Assembly (NCBI RefSeq): GCF_024207115.1
Contig: NZ_CP100128.1
Span: forward strand, 2,232,001 to 2,296,000
Reading direction: 5' to 3'
From: Chromobacterium sp. IIBBL 290-4
GTDB taxonomy: Bacteria > Pseudomonadota > Gammaproteobacteria > Burkholderiales > Chromobacteriaceae
DNA: 64,000 nucleotides
Shown here: positions 9,107 to 17,738 of the stretch, piece after piece
How the letters are laid out: each line of letters starts with the position of its first letter
Numbering within the stretch: position 1 is the stretch's first letter
The notes under the pieces: generated by a model
Databases searched by the model: none
What the model was told of the DNA's origin: nothing
The model's input: the letters and a program-made list of their open reading frames with translations, nothing else
Program-made: the position numbers and the translations under genes

Positions 9107-9691
9107 GGCGTGCAACGACGGGCGGGTCTGTGTGTGCAGCGAGCGGTCGACGTTGATCCAGAGCGCGACCGCCTTGCATGATCCGATGCGCAACGGCGGT
9201 CCGATCCGCTCGATAGAGACATTAGCAGATCGCAGCATACGTTCCACAGCCGTTGTCGTTACGGTGACATAGAAATCAATCCCCTTGTCTTGAGCATGAC
9301 GCAATACGGCGTAGATCGATTGCAAGACAAGTTCTGAAAAACCGAAGCCTTGGGTTGGGGTCTCCGCCTGGACGATAAAGCGGCTTAGTTCCCAGATGTT
9401 GGGGGCACAAGGTGCATGTTGACCGGATAGCAGACTCGGAAAGGTGTCTTTCAGCATGTACTCGCCCTCCGTGCTCAGCAAACGCCAACATCCGCTCACG
9501 GCATTGTGCTCGTCCCGCATGATCAGATAGTACGAATCATCGTGGTCGTACTGATCTATTTCCATGCTGTCCGTAACCTGGACATCCCATCTTTTGTGTT
9601 CGTAGAAAACCTTGGCCCTGAGGCGATACATCTCAGCCAATTCGGTCGGTAGAAATTCGGTTTTCGCCGCGATTCTGATTTTAGTCACCAT
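9071..9691 (-). CDS. mupI: acyl-homoserine-lactone synthase (LuxI family), MupI-like
   Basis: LuxI-type synthase of 206 residues that makes an acyl-homoserine lactone from S-adenosylmethionine and acyl-ACP. The conserved residues are all visible: R25, F29 and W35 in YRLRAKVFYEHKRW, D46 and D49 in EIDQYDHD, R70 in GCWRLL, and E101, S103, R104 in ELSRF. The start is set at ATG 9691 (MVTKIRIAAKTEF); an ATG two codons upstream (9697) is equally possible, and a much longer frame extending to 9847 has no family sequence. It is transcribed toward the mup operon and its end overlaps the oxygenase gene. In P. fluorescens, mupI lies beyond mupX and controls the cluster through MupR. The acyl chain cannot be read from sequence. 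Confidence 0.87.
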   Translation of the reverse strand: MVTKIRIAAKTEFLPTELAEMYRLRAKVFYEHKRWDVQVTDSMEIDQYDHDDSYYLIMRDEHNAVSGCWRLLSTEGEYMLKDTFPSLLSGQHAPCAPNIWELSRFIVQAETPTQGFGFSELVLQSIYAVLRHAQDKGIDFYVTVTTTAVERMLRSANVSIERIGPPLRIGSCKAVALWINVDRSLHTQTRPSLHALPLKIGHQRRM

Positions 9692-9697
9692 TTGCAT

Positions 9698-10129
9698 GCA
9701 TAACGTTGTAAAATATGCAAAATGTATTTTTAAATGTTCGAGCTGAAAACTATAAGAATTGCTAGTGCCAACATCCGCAAAAACATGAAAAAATGCAGTA
9801 GTCATATTGCGTGCAGCGCGTAGAAATGCCAACATGCATACTTGCAAAGTTCATGACAATGGCAATAAACATGCCGTTGTCGTTAAATATTCATATGGCA
9901 TATATATTGCATCTGAACCGATGACTGGAATGTCATGTGTGAAGAGGTGCTCGTTAATTCGTGGATGAACCCCTAATGTTCGGTCGCGTGCGGCAATTTG
10001 GCAGGCACAGGCATGTGGCTGCACGCAGCGGTCTGCCGTTTCCCGCTCCTACCCGGTCGGTGAACGTATGCTGCCCGCCGCAAGGCTTCAATAGCTAATG
10101 GCAAGCGAGATGACACACTTATTGCAAGC
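9698..10129. other. AT-rich upstream region of luxI
   Basis: No coding gene is seen here. The left half (9698-9960) is clearly richer in A and T than the flanking genes and must hold the luxI promoter on the minus strand. It contains the inverted repeat described at 9855-9881 and several ATGCCA/TGGCAT copies. The right half (9960-10129) is GC-richer and seems to be debris leading into the decayed transposase. No CviR-type box of the form CTGxCC-N4-GGxCAG was found. Confidence 0.5.
9855..9881. promoter_or_regulatory. imperfect inverted repeat upstream of luxI, candidate regulator site
   Basis: Arms GACAATGGCA and TGCCGTTGTC pair at nine of ten positions around the 7-base spacer ATAAACA. It lies about 160 bases upstream of the luxI start in AT-rich DNA. 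It is longer than a classical 18-20 base lux box and no run of T follows directly, so an operator is somewhat more likely than a terminator. Binding by the LuxR protein encoded at 12328 is inference only. Confidence 0.4.
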
Positions 10130-11230
10130 GTGTGCCAATAACGCCTGAATCCAATTCCGCAAGGATCATTACTGCAAGCCCCGGCACCAGGACCAGGTCG
10201 TGCGCATGACTGAGCAGCCTTCTGCGCGTAGGAGATTTTCTGCAGAACCGTCTTGATCCAGCGGTGTTTGGAACTGTGGTGCTATGGGGCATTGGATTCC
10301 AACAGTGTGCGCTAGCCGTTCAAACGTAACACATTATAGGCCAGCATCGTCATGGTCTGCGCTAGGTCGTTGCTCTGCGAACTTGCGGGAAGGAAGCCGT
10401 TCGAGATCCAGATCGGTCTTGAACTCGGAGTGGAACTGCTTGTGTGTGCCGTGCCACTGGACTGGTCGCTGGCAATGATTTCATCATCCGGCCAATCGAG
10501 CGTCATCTAGCATCCCTCTAGCTCCGACTAGGGCAACAGAAGTTGCAGGCAGCAGCGGCCGATGGTGCGTTCGTCCAGCCGTATCATGCAGCGTAGCTTG
10601 TAAGTTGTTTTGGCGTGACGGCGCTTCAGGTAGTGCTGCGCTTACCGGGGCGTGCTCGACTCAGGAGGTGGCCAGGTCGGCCAGCCAGGCATGGTGGCAA
10701 GCATCGGTTCCGTAACCACGTGAGTTCCATAAACGCAGCAAGTAGAAACCGCTGTCGGTACGCTGCAGAAGGCGGTGCTTGGTGAGCGCCTGGGCGCCTG
10801 GAAGGACGCGTTGCAAGGTGTAATCGGTCTCCGTTTCCGAGTGCTGGGAACCGAGGCGCAATTCGAGCCCATGGCACAACTTCCTGGGTAAGATAGGCGG
10901 CGATCTGAGCATAGTCGTCAAAGCCGGCGTAGGTGAGGCTGACTCCTTCTTTTTTGGTGTCGGAGTTGTAGAGGGTGAACACGTCCTGATCGAGCTGGAT
11001 GTGCTCGCCTTCGGCGGTAATCAGAGCGCGGGTGTATTTGAGCGACAGTACGTTGGATTCGTCCATTGTGCCAAAGAGGCCGTCGGCGGTGGCTATTGTG
11101 TTGATGCGCTGGCGCAGGGGCAGACTTGACGGTGCGCCAGACAGACAACACGCCAGCATGAAGAAGCGGTCGCGTCGTAGCGGCGCGATATCGTTGAAGT
11201 CGGATTTGCTGATGCGCAGCAACCGACATC
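10130..11230 (-). pseudogene. decayed IS1380-like transposase
   Basis: A minus-strand transposase remnant spread over several frames. From about 11222 down to 10925 one frame reads like the family N-terminal half: SKSDFNDIAPLRRDRFF, then QDVFTLYNSDTKKEGVSLTY and GFDDYAQIAAYL, where a D-x-D-x-F-T-x-x-N-S block is typical of IS1380-type (IS4 superfamily) enzymes. A second frame continues LELRLGSQHSETETDYTLQR and LLQRTDSGF (10921-10700). Near 10460-10320 come HKQFHSEFKTDLDLERLPS and then, after another frameshift, MTMLAYNVLRLNG. Remains of the C-terminus (KTVLQKISY) reach about 10200. With several frameshifts it cannot be active. Terminal inverted repeats were not identified. It separates luxI from luxR. 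Confidence 0.65.
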
Positions 11231-12327
11231 GGCGGTCAGGGCAGAGCCGGGCAACTAACTAGGTACGGGGAACCGAGGGTTGAGGTGTTGGGCAAGCTAG
11301 GCGCCGCGCTTGAGATGATGACAGACCAAGGCCAAGCCGGCGTGCGAGGTCGTCGAAAGGCAGTATGCGGACATCCAGTTGCGGCATTCGATGCACCCAT
11401 TGGGGGAGGCGGCGGAAAGCCAGATGATACAGGTGCCACAAGGCCTCATGACGCGAGGATCACGGGCGGATTCATGTAACAACCGTTCCTGATGATCATT
11501 TTTGCGTTCCCAATAGAGGAAGACGGATCACCTGCATCGAAGGTGTTTGAGAATCAAATAAAACTTCCCATTATCCATGATATTACCCGGTTTTTTTGTA
11601 GTTGAAATTTATGTGGTAATGGTGTGGTTTGTGCTGAATTTCAGCCTAATACCAGGCTTTTAGGCACTATTAGTTCTGGTCGTGCAATCTGTGTTTGGGA
11701 GGGCGTGGGTGGTGGTGTTAGGCGGCAATATTGATCATTGCAAATATTTTTGTGCCATTGGTGTGCGTCACGATTAGTTTATGCCTTTGCTGGGGGTATA
11801 CCCTTCAGTACTAGGGGCGGTAGGCCTCCATTAAAGGCTTATTTCTAAGTTTTATTGATGCTACTTCTAATGCTGGATACTGTCGATTTTGAATTTCTTG
11901 GCCCAAAAAGATATGAAATTTTCAGTGAGGCCGGTTTCTTGCACGCCATACGGGAGGCGTGGTGTTGGCGGCTCGGTCTTCGGGCAAGTGGATGGTGGTG
12001 AAGAAGTGATCGAGTACGACCAGCATGGAGAGTATCAAGGTGGCGATCTCAGAACACCAAAGATGCACTCGATGGTAAAGGTAGAACGACGGGTGAAATT
12101 AGTGGCTTTATGGCGGTGGCGCTGAGTAAAGCGGTCGGAGGTGATCAGATTTTATAGATTGAGTTGGAATGCAGGGGCTGCACTCATGGGTTATTGATGC
12201 CGATGGTTGGATTGGAAAGACGTATTTTAACAGTGGCGCGCATACGAAATGCTGTTCTCTCGGCGATGCGGTGAGAGGGGGCGTTTTGATAGGTCATATC
12301 AGGACAAATTTCTTAGGTAAGAAATAC
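11231..12327. other. non-coding stretch between transposase remnant and luxR
   Basis: No gene is supported. From 11231 to about 11480 the DNA is GC-rich and may still belong to the decayed insertion sequence. From 11500 to 11890 it is AT-rich, with a perfect 10-base palindrome GGGTATACCC at 11794-11803. A 78-codon open frame at 11889-12125 and an upstream extension of the luxR frame (12169-12327) show no family sequence and look like decayed coding DNA. The luxR promoter should lie in the last few hundred bases. Confidence 0.45.
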
Positions 12328-13047
12328 ATGGAAAGCCTGAATAAGCTCTATGATTTACTGAGTAGCAATGATTTCGGATCTTGGAGCAACAAAATTTCTC
12401 TTCTGGGACAGGAGTGCGGATTTCCAAGCTTTTTATTTGGCGTCAAGGCGAACAAGGTGGCCTCTTTTTCCACCTCGTTTATCTGTAGTAATTATTCGCT
12501 AGATTGGCGAACTCGCTACGATCAATCGGGGTTCCACGAAGTGGATCTCACGGTTGCGCATTGCTTGAAAAGCGCATTGCCGTTTTTTTGGGACGCGCAT
12601 GTCTTCAAAAAGCAAAAGCAACGGGAGTTTTATGAAGAGGCGAGTCATCACGGACTGCGCGCCGGGGTCTGCTTCCCGCTTCATGGTGTTCATGGAGAAT
12701 TTGGCATGATGTGTTTTGCAACCGATACAGATTTAGATGGCGCTCAGCTGAAAAACGGCATGCTGGCGCCTTTATCGCTGATCAGGGATTTTGTGTACGA
12801 ATCTCATGGCAGATTTCATGCAAAATCCAATTGTCATGGAGAGGTGACGCAGTTAACTCCTAAGGAGTTGGAGTGCTTGAAATGGATCATGATAGGTAAA
12901 ACATCGTGGGAGATCTCTCGTATCTTCTCTTGTTCTGAGGCGACCATTAATTTCCACGCATCGAATTTGATTAGAAAGTTCGGCGTTCAGTCGCGTCAGC
13001 ACGCAGTGATCAAAGGCATTCAGCAAGGGCTGATTTCTCTTCCTTAA
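12328..13047 (+). CDS. mupR: LuxR-family quorum-sensing regulator, MupR-like
   Basis: 239-residue LuxR-type activator, the usual length for the family when started at ATG 12328, which follows AGGTAAG; the frame stays open further upstream without family sequence. The N-terminal acyl-homoserine-lactone domain has W60, Y64, D73 and W88 in the pattern SLDWRTRYDQ...HEVDL...FFWD, plus the glycine in ASHHGLRAG. The proline that normally follows the aspartate is Leu74. The C-terminal helix-turn-helix runs from LTPKELECLKW through ISRIFSCSEATINFH to VIKGIQQGL. The segment is lower in GC than the chromosome to the right. Sitting between the synthase gene and the amidase gene it corresponds to MupR, activator of the mupirocin cluster, and most likely responds to the product of the luxI gene at 9071-9691. 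Confidence 0.85.
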   Translation: MESLNKLYDLLSSNDFGSWSNKISLLGQECGFPSFLFGVKANKVASFSTSFICSNYSLDWRTRYDQSGFHEVDLTVAHCLKSALPFFWDAHVFKKQKQREFYEEASHHGLRAGVCFPLHGVHGEFGMMCFATDTDLDGAQLKNGMLAPLSLIRDFVYESHGRFHAKSNCHGEVTQLTPKELECLKWIMIGKTSWEISRIFSCSEATINFHASNLIRKFGVQSRQHAVIKGIQQGLISLP

Positions 13048-13080
13048 ACTCCTAAATAGGAACAGATTTGGACGAGAGCC

Positions 13081-14595
13081 ATGTTTTTATTTCCCGAATA
13101 CGAGCAACTGGATGGCGTCGGCTTGGCTTCGCTCATCCGCGAGGGCAACATGTCTCGACAAGAAGCGCTTCAGGCCGCACTGGAACGCATTGAAGCATAT
13201 AACCCTCTCTTGAATGCGGTTGTACACAGACTAGACGAACATGCGCGCGCGCAATGCACGCAGCCGTTGCCAAAAGGGCCGTTGGCTGGTGTGCCGATTC
13301 TGATCAAAGACCTTCTTGCGGACATCGCCGGCTGCCCGACGTGGAACGGCTGCCGTTTGTTCAACGGCTACATTGCTCAGGCTGACACCGAGCTGATCCG
13401 GCGCTATCGCCATGCTGGCTTGATCTTTACCGGCAAGACTGCCACCCCGGAACTTGGTTTGCACCCGTACACCGAGTCGGATATGACTGGTGCCACGTAT
13501 AATCCCTGGGACCTCTCACGCACACCGGGCGGTTCCAGCGGCGGTTCGGCCGCTGCCGTGGCCGCCGGCATGGTGCCGATCGCACATGGCAGCGACGGTG
13601 GTGGCTCGATCCGAATTCCGGCTGCCAACTGCGGTCTGTTCGGCTTAAAACCGAGCCGCGGGCGCTCCCCCTGCGGGCCGACCTTTTCAGAGATTTGGCA
13701 AGGCCTGGTGAGCGAGCATGTGGTGACGCGCAGCGTGCGTGATAGCGCAGCCATGTTGGACATTCTGATCCAAGGCAAGGATAACGGTGATGCTTATCAC
13801 TGCCCAGAACCGAGAGAACAGTTCTTGCGGCAATTGGATACACCGCCTCATACCCTGCGCATCGCTTTTACCGCAAAGCCGTTTCTCGGCGGAACGCTAC
13901 ATGATGACTGCCGCGCTGCACTTGAACACTCGCTGAAACTGCTGGAACAGCTGGGGCACCACGTGGAGGAGGCCAGCCCGGAGCTGAGTTGTCCAGAAGA
14001 AATGTGCCGGGCCATGTTGGTTCTGGTGTGTGGTGAGATGGCCTGTCTCGTGCGTAGTGCTCCACATCTTTTGAGGCGCAAGGCGGACTATCGAGACTTC
14101 GAGCCTGGTAGCTGGTCGCTGGCGTGCTACGGCGAGTTGCTATCCGCCGGCGAGTTCGCTTCCATGCGGGCTTTCGCGCTGCAACAAGGACGTATTATGG
14201 CGAACTTCCATCGGCAATACGACGTGCTGGTGACTCCAGTGATCAATCAGCTCCCCGCAACGATTGGCGCATTGCGGTTGCGCCCGCTGGAACAAAAAAT
14301 AGCTCGTCTTCTGCTCGGCCGGCTTGGTCTGAGCGGCATTCTGAAAGTGGGTGATCCTCTAATAGCAGCCTCGCGTCAAATTATGGAGTACATGGGGTGG
14401 ACTGTGCCGTTCAATATGAGTGGACAACCGGCGATGAGCGTTCCGCTTTATTGGAACCGGCAAGGCCTGCCGATCGGCACGCAATTTGTCGCCGCTCATG
14501 GCCAAGACGGCCTGCTGCTGCGTTTGGCGCGGCAGATGGAAGAACTGCAACCGTGGTTCGAGAAGCGTCCGGATAGGAGCGGAGCGAGCGGTTGA
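13081..14595 (+). CDS. mupX: amidase-signature enzyme, MupX-like
   Basis: 504-residue hydrolase of the amidase-signature family (Ser-cisSer-Lys). The catalytic lysine is in [10 protein letters not shown]; the signature block has [14 protein letters not shown], then [16 protein letters not shown] and FGLKPSRGR, giving the cis-serine and nucleophile serine. Family length is normal and the protein is intact. It begins 33 bases after luxR on the same strand and is probably co-transcribed. In P. fluorescens, mupX lies next to mupR and its product has been reported to inactivate the acyl-homoserine-lactone signal of the mupirocin system; a role in signal turnover is therefore likely here. A general amide hydrolase is the alternative. 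Confidence 0.8.
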   Translation: MFLFPEYEQLDGVGLASLIREGNMSRQEALQAALERIEAYNPLLNAVVHRLDEHARAQCTQPLPKGPLAGVPILIKDLLADIAGCPTWNGCRLFNGYIAQADTELIRRYRHAGLIFTGKTATPELGLHPYTESDMTGATYNPWDLSRTPGGSSGGSAAAVAAGMVPIAHGSDGGGSIRIPAANCGLFGLKPSRGRSPCGPTFSEIWQGLVSEHVVTRSVRDSAAMLDILIQGKDNGDAYHCPEPREQFLRQLDTPPHTLRIAFTAKPFLGGTLHDDCRAALEHSLKLLEQLGHHVEEASPELSCPEEMCRAMLVLVCGEMACLVRSAPHLLRRKADYRDFEPGSWSLACYGELLSAGEFASMRAFALQQGRIMANFHRQYDVLVTPVINQLPATIGALRLRPLEQKIARLLLGRLGLSGILKVGDPLIAASRQIMEYMGWTVPFNMSGQPAMSVPLYWNRQGLPIGTQFVAAHGQDGLLLRLARQMEELQPWFEKRPDRSGASG

Positions 14596-14761
14596 CGGGG
14601 AGCCTTGCTGCTTGGTGCCTCTGTCCATATAGAAAGCATGTTGAATGGGGCTGACACTATATCTCTCTCCTGAACAGACCCTGAGGTTGAGGTGATCGGA
14701 GTACTTTGTCCCCTTTCACGCCAGGCCAGTGCGCCGGGCTTTTTATGCCCAGGAGAGTGTG
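14596..14761. other. short spacer between amidase and DUF932 remnant
   Basis: No gene. It holds the end of the amidase transcript and a short G+C-rich stem (GGGC...GCCC around 14737-14752) just before the ribosome-site-like AGGAGAG preceding ATG 14762. The boundary between the antibiotic genes and older mobile-element debris appears to fall here. Confidence 0.35.
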
Positions 14762-15031
14762 ATGGCTCATCTCATCGAAACCATGGCCTATGTCGACGAA
14801 ACGCCCTGGCATGGCCTCGGCAACCAACCGATCGCCCAGCAACCCCTCGAAACCTAGCTCGCCGAAGCCGGCATGGCCTGAACCATCAAGCAGAGCGACG
14901 TGCTGTTCAAGGTTACGTCCGACGACCTGCACATCCGATCGCATACCGACGCCAAGGTGCTGTATCGCTCGGATACTGACAGGCAACACGCGGCACCGCG
15001 ACTGCACCGGATAGGCGTCGTATCCTGTCGA
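14762..15031 (+). pseudogene. broken DUF932-type (phage/plasmid-like) gene
   Basis: The frame starting ATG 14762 reads MAHLIETMAYVDETPWHGLG, the characteristic beginning of DUF932 / phage-plasmid-like TIGR03299 proteins, and is preceded by an AGGAGAG ribosome site. It is broken by in-frame TAG and TGA codons soon after (following QQPLET and EAGMA) and then continues recognisably as IKQSDVLFKV and DAKVLYRSDT before becoming unrelated. These proteins are common on integrative elements, plasmids and prophages. The remnant marks a mobile-element scar at the right edge of the antibiotic island. Confidence 0.6.
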
Positions 15032-15413
15032 TTCAAGCGCAGCACCGCAGTATTCACAGAGCCCTCGCGAGCGGCGGATATAGAAAAGTGAGGATTGAGT
15101 TGCGTTCCGAAATCTGATGTCTTTGGTGTGGGGGGGCTTGTAGGAGCTGACTGCTTGGGAGGGCAGTCTGGGTCGCATCCGTGCCTTGAATGGCTAGGTC
15201 GTGGATGTTGAAAGGCGTTGATGGTTTGCAAGTACATACCAAGTACACGGCGTTGGAAAGACACAAGACGAACGCTGCTGAGTTGACCTCAATCTGCATC
15301 GGATGATGGTGAATCAGGACCTTAATTGTGGACCTTGAGTGTGTTCCATGACGTCATTTGAGGGGTGTGGGAGTGGCGAGTTCGTTGCCGTGATGTATGT
15401 GCTAAATGTAAAA
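15032..15413. other. non-coding stretch before the tRNA-Met pair
   Basis: No gene supported on either strand. Composition drifts between the island and the chromosome. A partial resemblance to the tRNA 3' end (TGGTGAATCAGGAC at 15307-15320, compared with TGGTGGCGAATCAGGGAC) is visible but too short to call an attachment site. Confidence 0.35.
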
Positions 15414-15447
15414 AAGCCCTTGATTTCACTATGAAAATCAAGGGCTT
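15414..15447 (-). terminator. rho-independent terminator of the tRNA-Met genes
   Basis: Arms AAGCCCTTGATTT and AAATCAAGGGCTT pair perfectly over 13 bases around an 8-base loop. Read on the minus strand, the hairpin is followed by a run of T, so it ends the tRNA-Met transcript. Confidence 0.85.
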
Positions 15448-15452
15448 GTATT

Positions 15453-15529
<77 letters not shown>

Positions 15530-15564
15530 GAGAGAACCCGCTTGCGCGTTTTCTCGTCAAACTG

Positions 15565-15641
<77 letters not shown>

Positions 15642-15719
15642 ACGTTTCGATGCGGCTGCACCGAGACGCGAACTATACTGAGCGGCCTTTTCGCTGTCAA
15701 GCTAATCTTCGCAATTTTC

Positions 15720-16877
15720 TCACAGCGTGTAGCAGCGGTCGCCGCGGGCGAAACCGAGCCAGTCGATGGACACATCCTTGCCGAAGCCTATCGCCTTGAA
15801 GGTTTCGCCCATTTCCTGCGGCGACAGCAGCCGCTGCGCCGCCTTGGCCACCGGCAGATAAGCCTTCACGTCGTTGGCGTCCAGCGTTTGCAGCCGCTCG
15901 GCCAGGCCGCAATTGATCAGGAACTGCGCCTGGCTGGTGTAGCCTATCAGGTCCAGGCCGGCGTCTATGCCGCTTTGGGCGACGGCGCTGAAATCCACGT
16001 GGCAGGTCAGGTCCATCAGGCCGGGCAGGTAGAAGGGGTCTTGCACCGTGTGGTGGCGATAGTGGCCCAGCAGCGTGCCCATGCTGCGCTCGGGCAGATA
16101 GTATTCGGCGGCGGCGTGGCCGTAGTCGATCATCAGGATGGCGCCGCGCGTCAGCGCGCCGGCCACGGTGGCGATGAAGCCGCGGTTGGCCAGGCTGATT
16201 TCGGTTTCATAGCCGGGGATGTCCGGCAGCAGCTCGGCGGCCAGTTCGGCCAGGCGCGTGTCGGCGAAGCCGTGGTCTTCGTAAGCGAGCGCGCCGTCGC
16301 GGATGGTGACGCCGCGTTGGCGCAGCTGGCGGTTTTCATCGCGGAACACCATCTCGCAGGGCATGGCGTCCAATAATTCATTGCCGATGACGATGCCGTC
16401 TATGCTGTCCGGCAGGCGGCTGGCCCATTCCACGCGGTCGGCCAGCTGCGGCAGCGCGGCGCGGATGTTTTGCCGCTGGCGGCCTATCAAGTCCGGCGAC
16501 AGGTCCAGGATCACATACTTGCTGGGCAGCTGATTCAGCGCTTCCAGTTCGGTCAGCAAGTCGATGGCCAGTTTGCCGGTGCCGGCGCCGAATTCGTAGA
16601 TGACGCCTGCTGTCTGCGGCAGCAGCTCCGCCAGTTGCCGGGCCAGGCATTGGCCGAACAGCGGCGTCAGCTCCGGCGCGGTGATGAAATCGCCCTCCGC
16701 GCCCAGTTTGCGGCTGCCTGCGGCATAATAGCCCATGCCCGGCGCGTAAAGCGCCAGTTCCATATAATGCGAAAAGGGTATCCAGCCGCCGGCTTCGATA
16801 ATCGCGTCGCGGATGCGGCCGCACAGGGCCTGACTGGTGGCCAGCGCTTCGGGGCTGGCGGCGGGTAGGGTGGTCAT
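15720..16877 (-). CDS. MidA-like SAM-dependent methyltransferase (DUF185/NDUFAF7 family)
   Basis: 385-residue protein of the MidA/NDUFAF7 family, class I methyltransferases that in mitochondria methylate an arginine of a complex I subunit. The SAM-binding loop is YEFGAGTGKLAIDLL, followed by YVILDLSPDL and the family block IVIGNELLDAMPCE; the early GYY and GAEGDFITAPELTPLFG are hallmarks of the family. Start at ATG 16877 (MTTLPAASPEAL), preceded by AGGAC; a longer frame would run into the divergent pteridine reductase gene. The role in bacteria is not settled; a respiratory complex I maturation role is inference from the mitochondrial relative. Confidence 0.85.
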   Translation of the reverse strand: MTTLPAASPEALATSQALCGRIRDAIIEAGGWIPFSHYMELALYAPGMGYYAAGSRKLGAEGDFITAPELTPLFGQCLARQLAELLPQTAGVIYEFGAGTGKLAIDLLTELEALNQLPSKYVILDLSPDLIGRQRQNIRAALPQLADRVEWASRLPDSIDGIVIGNELLDAMPCEMVFRDENRQLRQRGVTIRDGALAYEDHGFADTRLAELAAELLPDIPGYETEISLANRGFIATVAGALTRGAILMIDYGHAAAEYYLPERSMGTLLGHYRHHTVQDPFYLPGLMDLTCHVDFSAVAQSGIDAGLDLIGYTSQAQFLINCGLAERLQTLDANDVKAYLPVAKAAQRLLSPQEMGETFKAIGFGKDVSIDWLGFARGDRCYTL

Positions 16878-16962
16878 CGGTATCGTCCTGCTACAATGTG
16901 GCGGGATTGTGGTGCAAACCGTTCCGTTCGGGAAGGGCGGACGGCCATTCTTTGAGGAAGCC

Positions 16963-17721
16963 ATGCTAACAGAGCAAAAACAAGATGAGCGCGTGATTCT
17001 GATTACCGGCGCGGCCAAGCGGGTGGGCGCGGGCATCGCCCGGCAGCTGCACGCGCGTGGTTTGCGGCTGGTATTGCATTACCGCGGCTCGCGCGGCGAG
17101 GCCGAGGCGCTGGCCGCGGAGTTGAACGGCAAGCGGGAAGACAGCGTCAGGCTGGCGCAGGGCGATTTGCTGGACGCCGCCGCCTTGCCGGACTTGGCCG
17201 CGCGGGCGGTGGCGGCTTTTGGCCGCATCGACGGGCTGGTCAACAACGCCTCCAGCTTTTTTCCGACCGAGCTGGGCCAGATAGACGAAGCCGCCTGGCA
17301 CGACCTGATGGGCAGCAATCTGAAAGCGCCGCTGTTTCTGAGCCAGGCCCTGGCGCCCGAGCTGACGCGCCGCGGCGGCGCCATCGTCGGCATTTCCGAT
17401 ATCCATGTCGATAGGCCGATGGCGCGCCACGTGGTGTACAACCTGGCCAAGGCCGGCCACGCGCAGCTGATCCGCAGCCTGGCGATAGAACTGGCGCCGG
17501 CGGTGCGCGTCAATGGCGTGGCGCCGGGCGTCAATCTGTGGCCGGACGGCGATGAGTCGTTCGGCGCGGCGGTGCGGGCCAAGATAGAGGAGACGATTCC
17601 GCTGCAGCGCACCGGCGTGCCGGAAGATATCGCCCGCGCGGTGGCTTTTCTGCTGCTGGACGCCTCTTACGTCACTGGCCAGATCCTGGCGGTGGACGGC
17701 GGGCGCGGCATCGTGCTGTAA
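16963..17721 (+). CDS. folM: pteridine reductase / dihydromonapterin reductase (SDR)
   Basis: 252-residue short-chain dehydrogenase. The cofactor loop TGAAKRVGAGIARQLH, NNASSF, and YNLAKAG (Tyr, Lys) are in order. The usual catalytic serine is replaced by aspartate in GISDIHVDRP, a feature of pteridine reductases such as FolM and PTR1. It therefore probably reduces dihydromonapterin or dihydrofolate with NADPH. Start at ATG 16963 after GAGGAAG; the frame is open further upstream but without family sequence. It is divergent from the MidA-like gene, with 85 bases between the starts. Confidence 0.8.
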   Translation: MLTEQKQDERVILITGAAKRVGAGIARQLHARGLRLVLHYRGSRGEAEALAAELNGKREDSVRLAQGDLLDAAALPDLAARAVAAFGRIDGLVNNASSFFPTELGQIDEAAWHDLMGSNLKAPLFLSQALAPELTRRGGAIVGISDIHVDRPMARHVVYNLAKAGHAQLIRSLAIELAPAVRVNGVAPGVNLWPDGDESFGAAVRAKIEETIPLQRTGVPEDIARAVAFLLLDASYVTGQILAVDGGRGIVL

Positions 17722-17738
17722 GGCGGAGTCCCTGCGGC

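Noticed and set aside
9692..9847. N-terminal extension of the LuxI protein
   Set aside because: LuxI family sequence begins at MVTKIRI; the extension is AT-rich promoter DNA.
11889..12125. 78-codon open frame upstream of luxR
   Set aside because: No recognised family, no ribosome site and poor codon use; likely debris.
15307..15320. Partial copy of the tRNA-Met 3' end as an attachment site
   Set aside because: The match is short and gapped; it could be chance.
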